Assembly (NCBI RefSeq): GCF_038502225.1
Contig: NC_091312.1
Coordinates: forward strand, 25,957,911 to 26,021,910
Direction: 5' to 3'
From: Cherax quadricarinatus
Lineage: Eukaryota > Arthropoda > Malacostraca > Decapoda > Parastacidae
Length of the DNA stretch: 64,000 nucleotides
The notes under the pieces are model-generated. The model was not told where the DNA came from. It worked only from the letters and a program-made list of their open reading frames with translations, and searched no databases. Positions 62,765-64,000 of the stretch are shown here, one piece after another (position 1 is the first letter of the stretch; each line of letters opens with the position of its first letter). Position numbers and translations under genes: made by a program.

Positions 62765-62871
62765 ATTAGACACTTATGTAACATCTACATTCTTCACACT
62801 GTAGTGATAAAGCCACTGGAGGGCGAAACGTCTACAAATAAAGATACCCAGATATTGTACATGTGTCTAAT
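62765..62871 (+). mobile_element. Short hammerhead-like element with 9-bp inverted ends
   Basis: ATTAGACAC (62765-62773) and GTGTCTAAT (62863-62871) are perfect inverted copies. Inside, TGTA (62800) and TACA (62832) flank 'gtgataaagccactgg' and 'gggcgaaacgtc', a hammerhead-like core with stem II GCC/GGC, GAAA and a GUC cleavage triplet, but C3 is replaced by G and G8 by A. It is followed by 'aataaagatacc'. The copy at 21290-21410 shows the same order on the minus strand. Confidence 0.5.
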
Positions 62872-63335
62872 TCTTCATCTGAGGTTCCATTATTAACATC
62901 AGCACCATCCATGGCTCTTTCAAAATTCTAGTGTGTTCTTTTGGTCTTTTATTTTGTATCTGACACAAGCAATTTTAGTGTGATATATATTTTAATCAAA
63001 CTTTCTCTCGAAACTGCATTTTCTGTGATTTTTTTTTAATAAAATCTCAATTTTTTTTTTAAAGAAAAACCTCGATATATCGCAATAATTTGTTAAAAAC
63101 AGAATAATTCACAAACCTGTATTTCATTTTGTTTATTATTTACATTCCTGTGTGTCGTTGTTGCCTTGGTAACGACATCATGGTAACGGGACGAATACTA
63201 CAAGAACGTTTTTACTTATACCAACCTACACCAGGAAATGTTCTTGGTGGAGGTTGGTAGTGGTGGGAGGTGCAGCAGCCTAGTAGCCGGACTGAGGCAA
63301 CGATTTAATAGCTGGATAGTTCCTGCTCTGCGCTG
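62872..63335. other. No recognisable feature
   Basis: AT-rich DNA with T and A tracts. Confidence 0.4.
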
Positions 63336-63562
63336 CTGGGGTCAGCGAGGCTTGCCACCAGGCATGTGGATCTCTGGGGTCAGCGAGGCATGCCACCAAG
63401 ACATGTGGATCTCTGGGGTCAGCGAGGCTTGTCACCAGACATGTGGATCTCTGGGGTCAGCGAGGAGTGTCACCAGACATGTGGATCTCTGGGGTCAGCG
63501 AGGCGTGTCACCAGACATGTGGATCTCTGGGGTCAGCGAGGCTTGACACCAAGCAAGTGGAT
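63336..63562. repeat. 38-39-bp tandem repeat (array N)
   Basis: Six units of 'ctggggtcagcgaggcttgt' followed by 'caccagacatgtggatct'; the first two and the last are diverged. Confidence 0.95.
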
Positions 63563-64000
63563 CTATGGGGTTGTACTGACACCAAACAAGCAGGTCCTGG
63601 ACAAGTGGATCTTAGTTAATTCTAGAGTAGCAACATACTCGCACTTAGGTACTGTTAAACTGTCCTCTTGAAGACCACTACACTTGTCCTTATCAAATCC
63701 CAAGTCAGTCGTACTTCAGACAAGTATGCAATCAGTACTGGAGGAAGCAGCAGCGCAAGAGCGTATTGATACCAAATGTACATACCAGATGTGGAAAATT
63801 GCATTTATCTGAATGTAACTAATTATGTAAATAACAGTAAATGATAACAAAGATAATTATTATTTATCAGTTACATAGACAAGTAGGAATTTGGGACACC
63901 TAGGTCGCAAAAATGTCCCCCTTCGATACCTACAACTGTCTTATCCACAAGTTGCTCTGGACCTATTAATTATAAATAAAAGATACATAACCAGGAATTC
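63563..64000. other. No recognisable feature
   Basis: No gene or repeat identified up to the end of the window. Confidence 0.4.

Overview
The window looks like intergenic DNA of a decapod crustacean, probably a freshwater crayfish. This is inferred from interspersed repeats I recognise (LINE tails carrying 'caacgcccccgcggcccgg', an RTE-type LINE, a TIR element ending in TGTCGTGCCGAATA) and from the very heavy load of micro- and minisatellites. I found no host protein-coding gene, rRNA or intact tRNA gene. About 23 kb is tandem repeat, and much of the rest is transposable-element sequence in various states of decay.

Layout. 0-4.6 kb: a near full-length CR1-like LINE on the minus strand, with an intact ORF1 (PHD-type finger, 36-bp internal repeats, three CCCH fingers) and a broken ORF2 (endonuclease, reverse transcriptase). 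4.7-16.1 kb: three large minisatellites (29, 29 and 34 bp units), the first two separated by a decayed LINE fragment. 16-32 kb: AT-rich single-copy-looking DNA, a 44-bp perfect palindrome, many 5'-truncated LINE tails, microsatellites, a further 29-bp minisatellite, and an RTE LINE inside a TIR element. 32-40 kb: 22/26-bp and perfect 15-bp arrays, a second CR1-like LINE and SINE-like repeats. 40.2-50.9 kb: a minisatellite of about 7.8 kb (units about 24-28 bp) split by a LINE with an 8-bp target duplication. 51-53.8 kb: LINE remnant and a 21-bp array. 54-57.7 kb: an RTE LINE interrupted by a Penelope-like element (PLE) fragment with a degenerate hammerhead ribozyme. 57.8-61.4 kb: a second TIR element disrupted by a second long copy of the first LINE. 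61.4-64 kb: microsatellites, a 20-bp array, an apparent tRNA-headed SINE with a LINE-derived tail, a hammerhead-like short element and a 38-bp array.

How it fits together. The LINE in the first 4.6 kb is the dominant family. At least a dozen pieces of it lie in the window, nearly all truncated at the 5' end as expected for target-primed reverse transcription, and a SINE appears to have captured its 3' tail. Nested insertions give a relative order: TIR elements and the 40-51 kb minisatellite are older than the LINEs inside them, and the RTE copy at 54-57 kb is older than the PLE in it. Most minisatellite units carry short inverted repeats and several abut LINE fragments. No concerted novel biochemical system was found. 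The most notable items are the hammerhead/PLE remnant, the SINE-LINE chimera, the LINE-in-minisatellite insertion, the PHD+CCCH ORF1 and the 44-bp palindrome.
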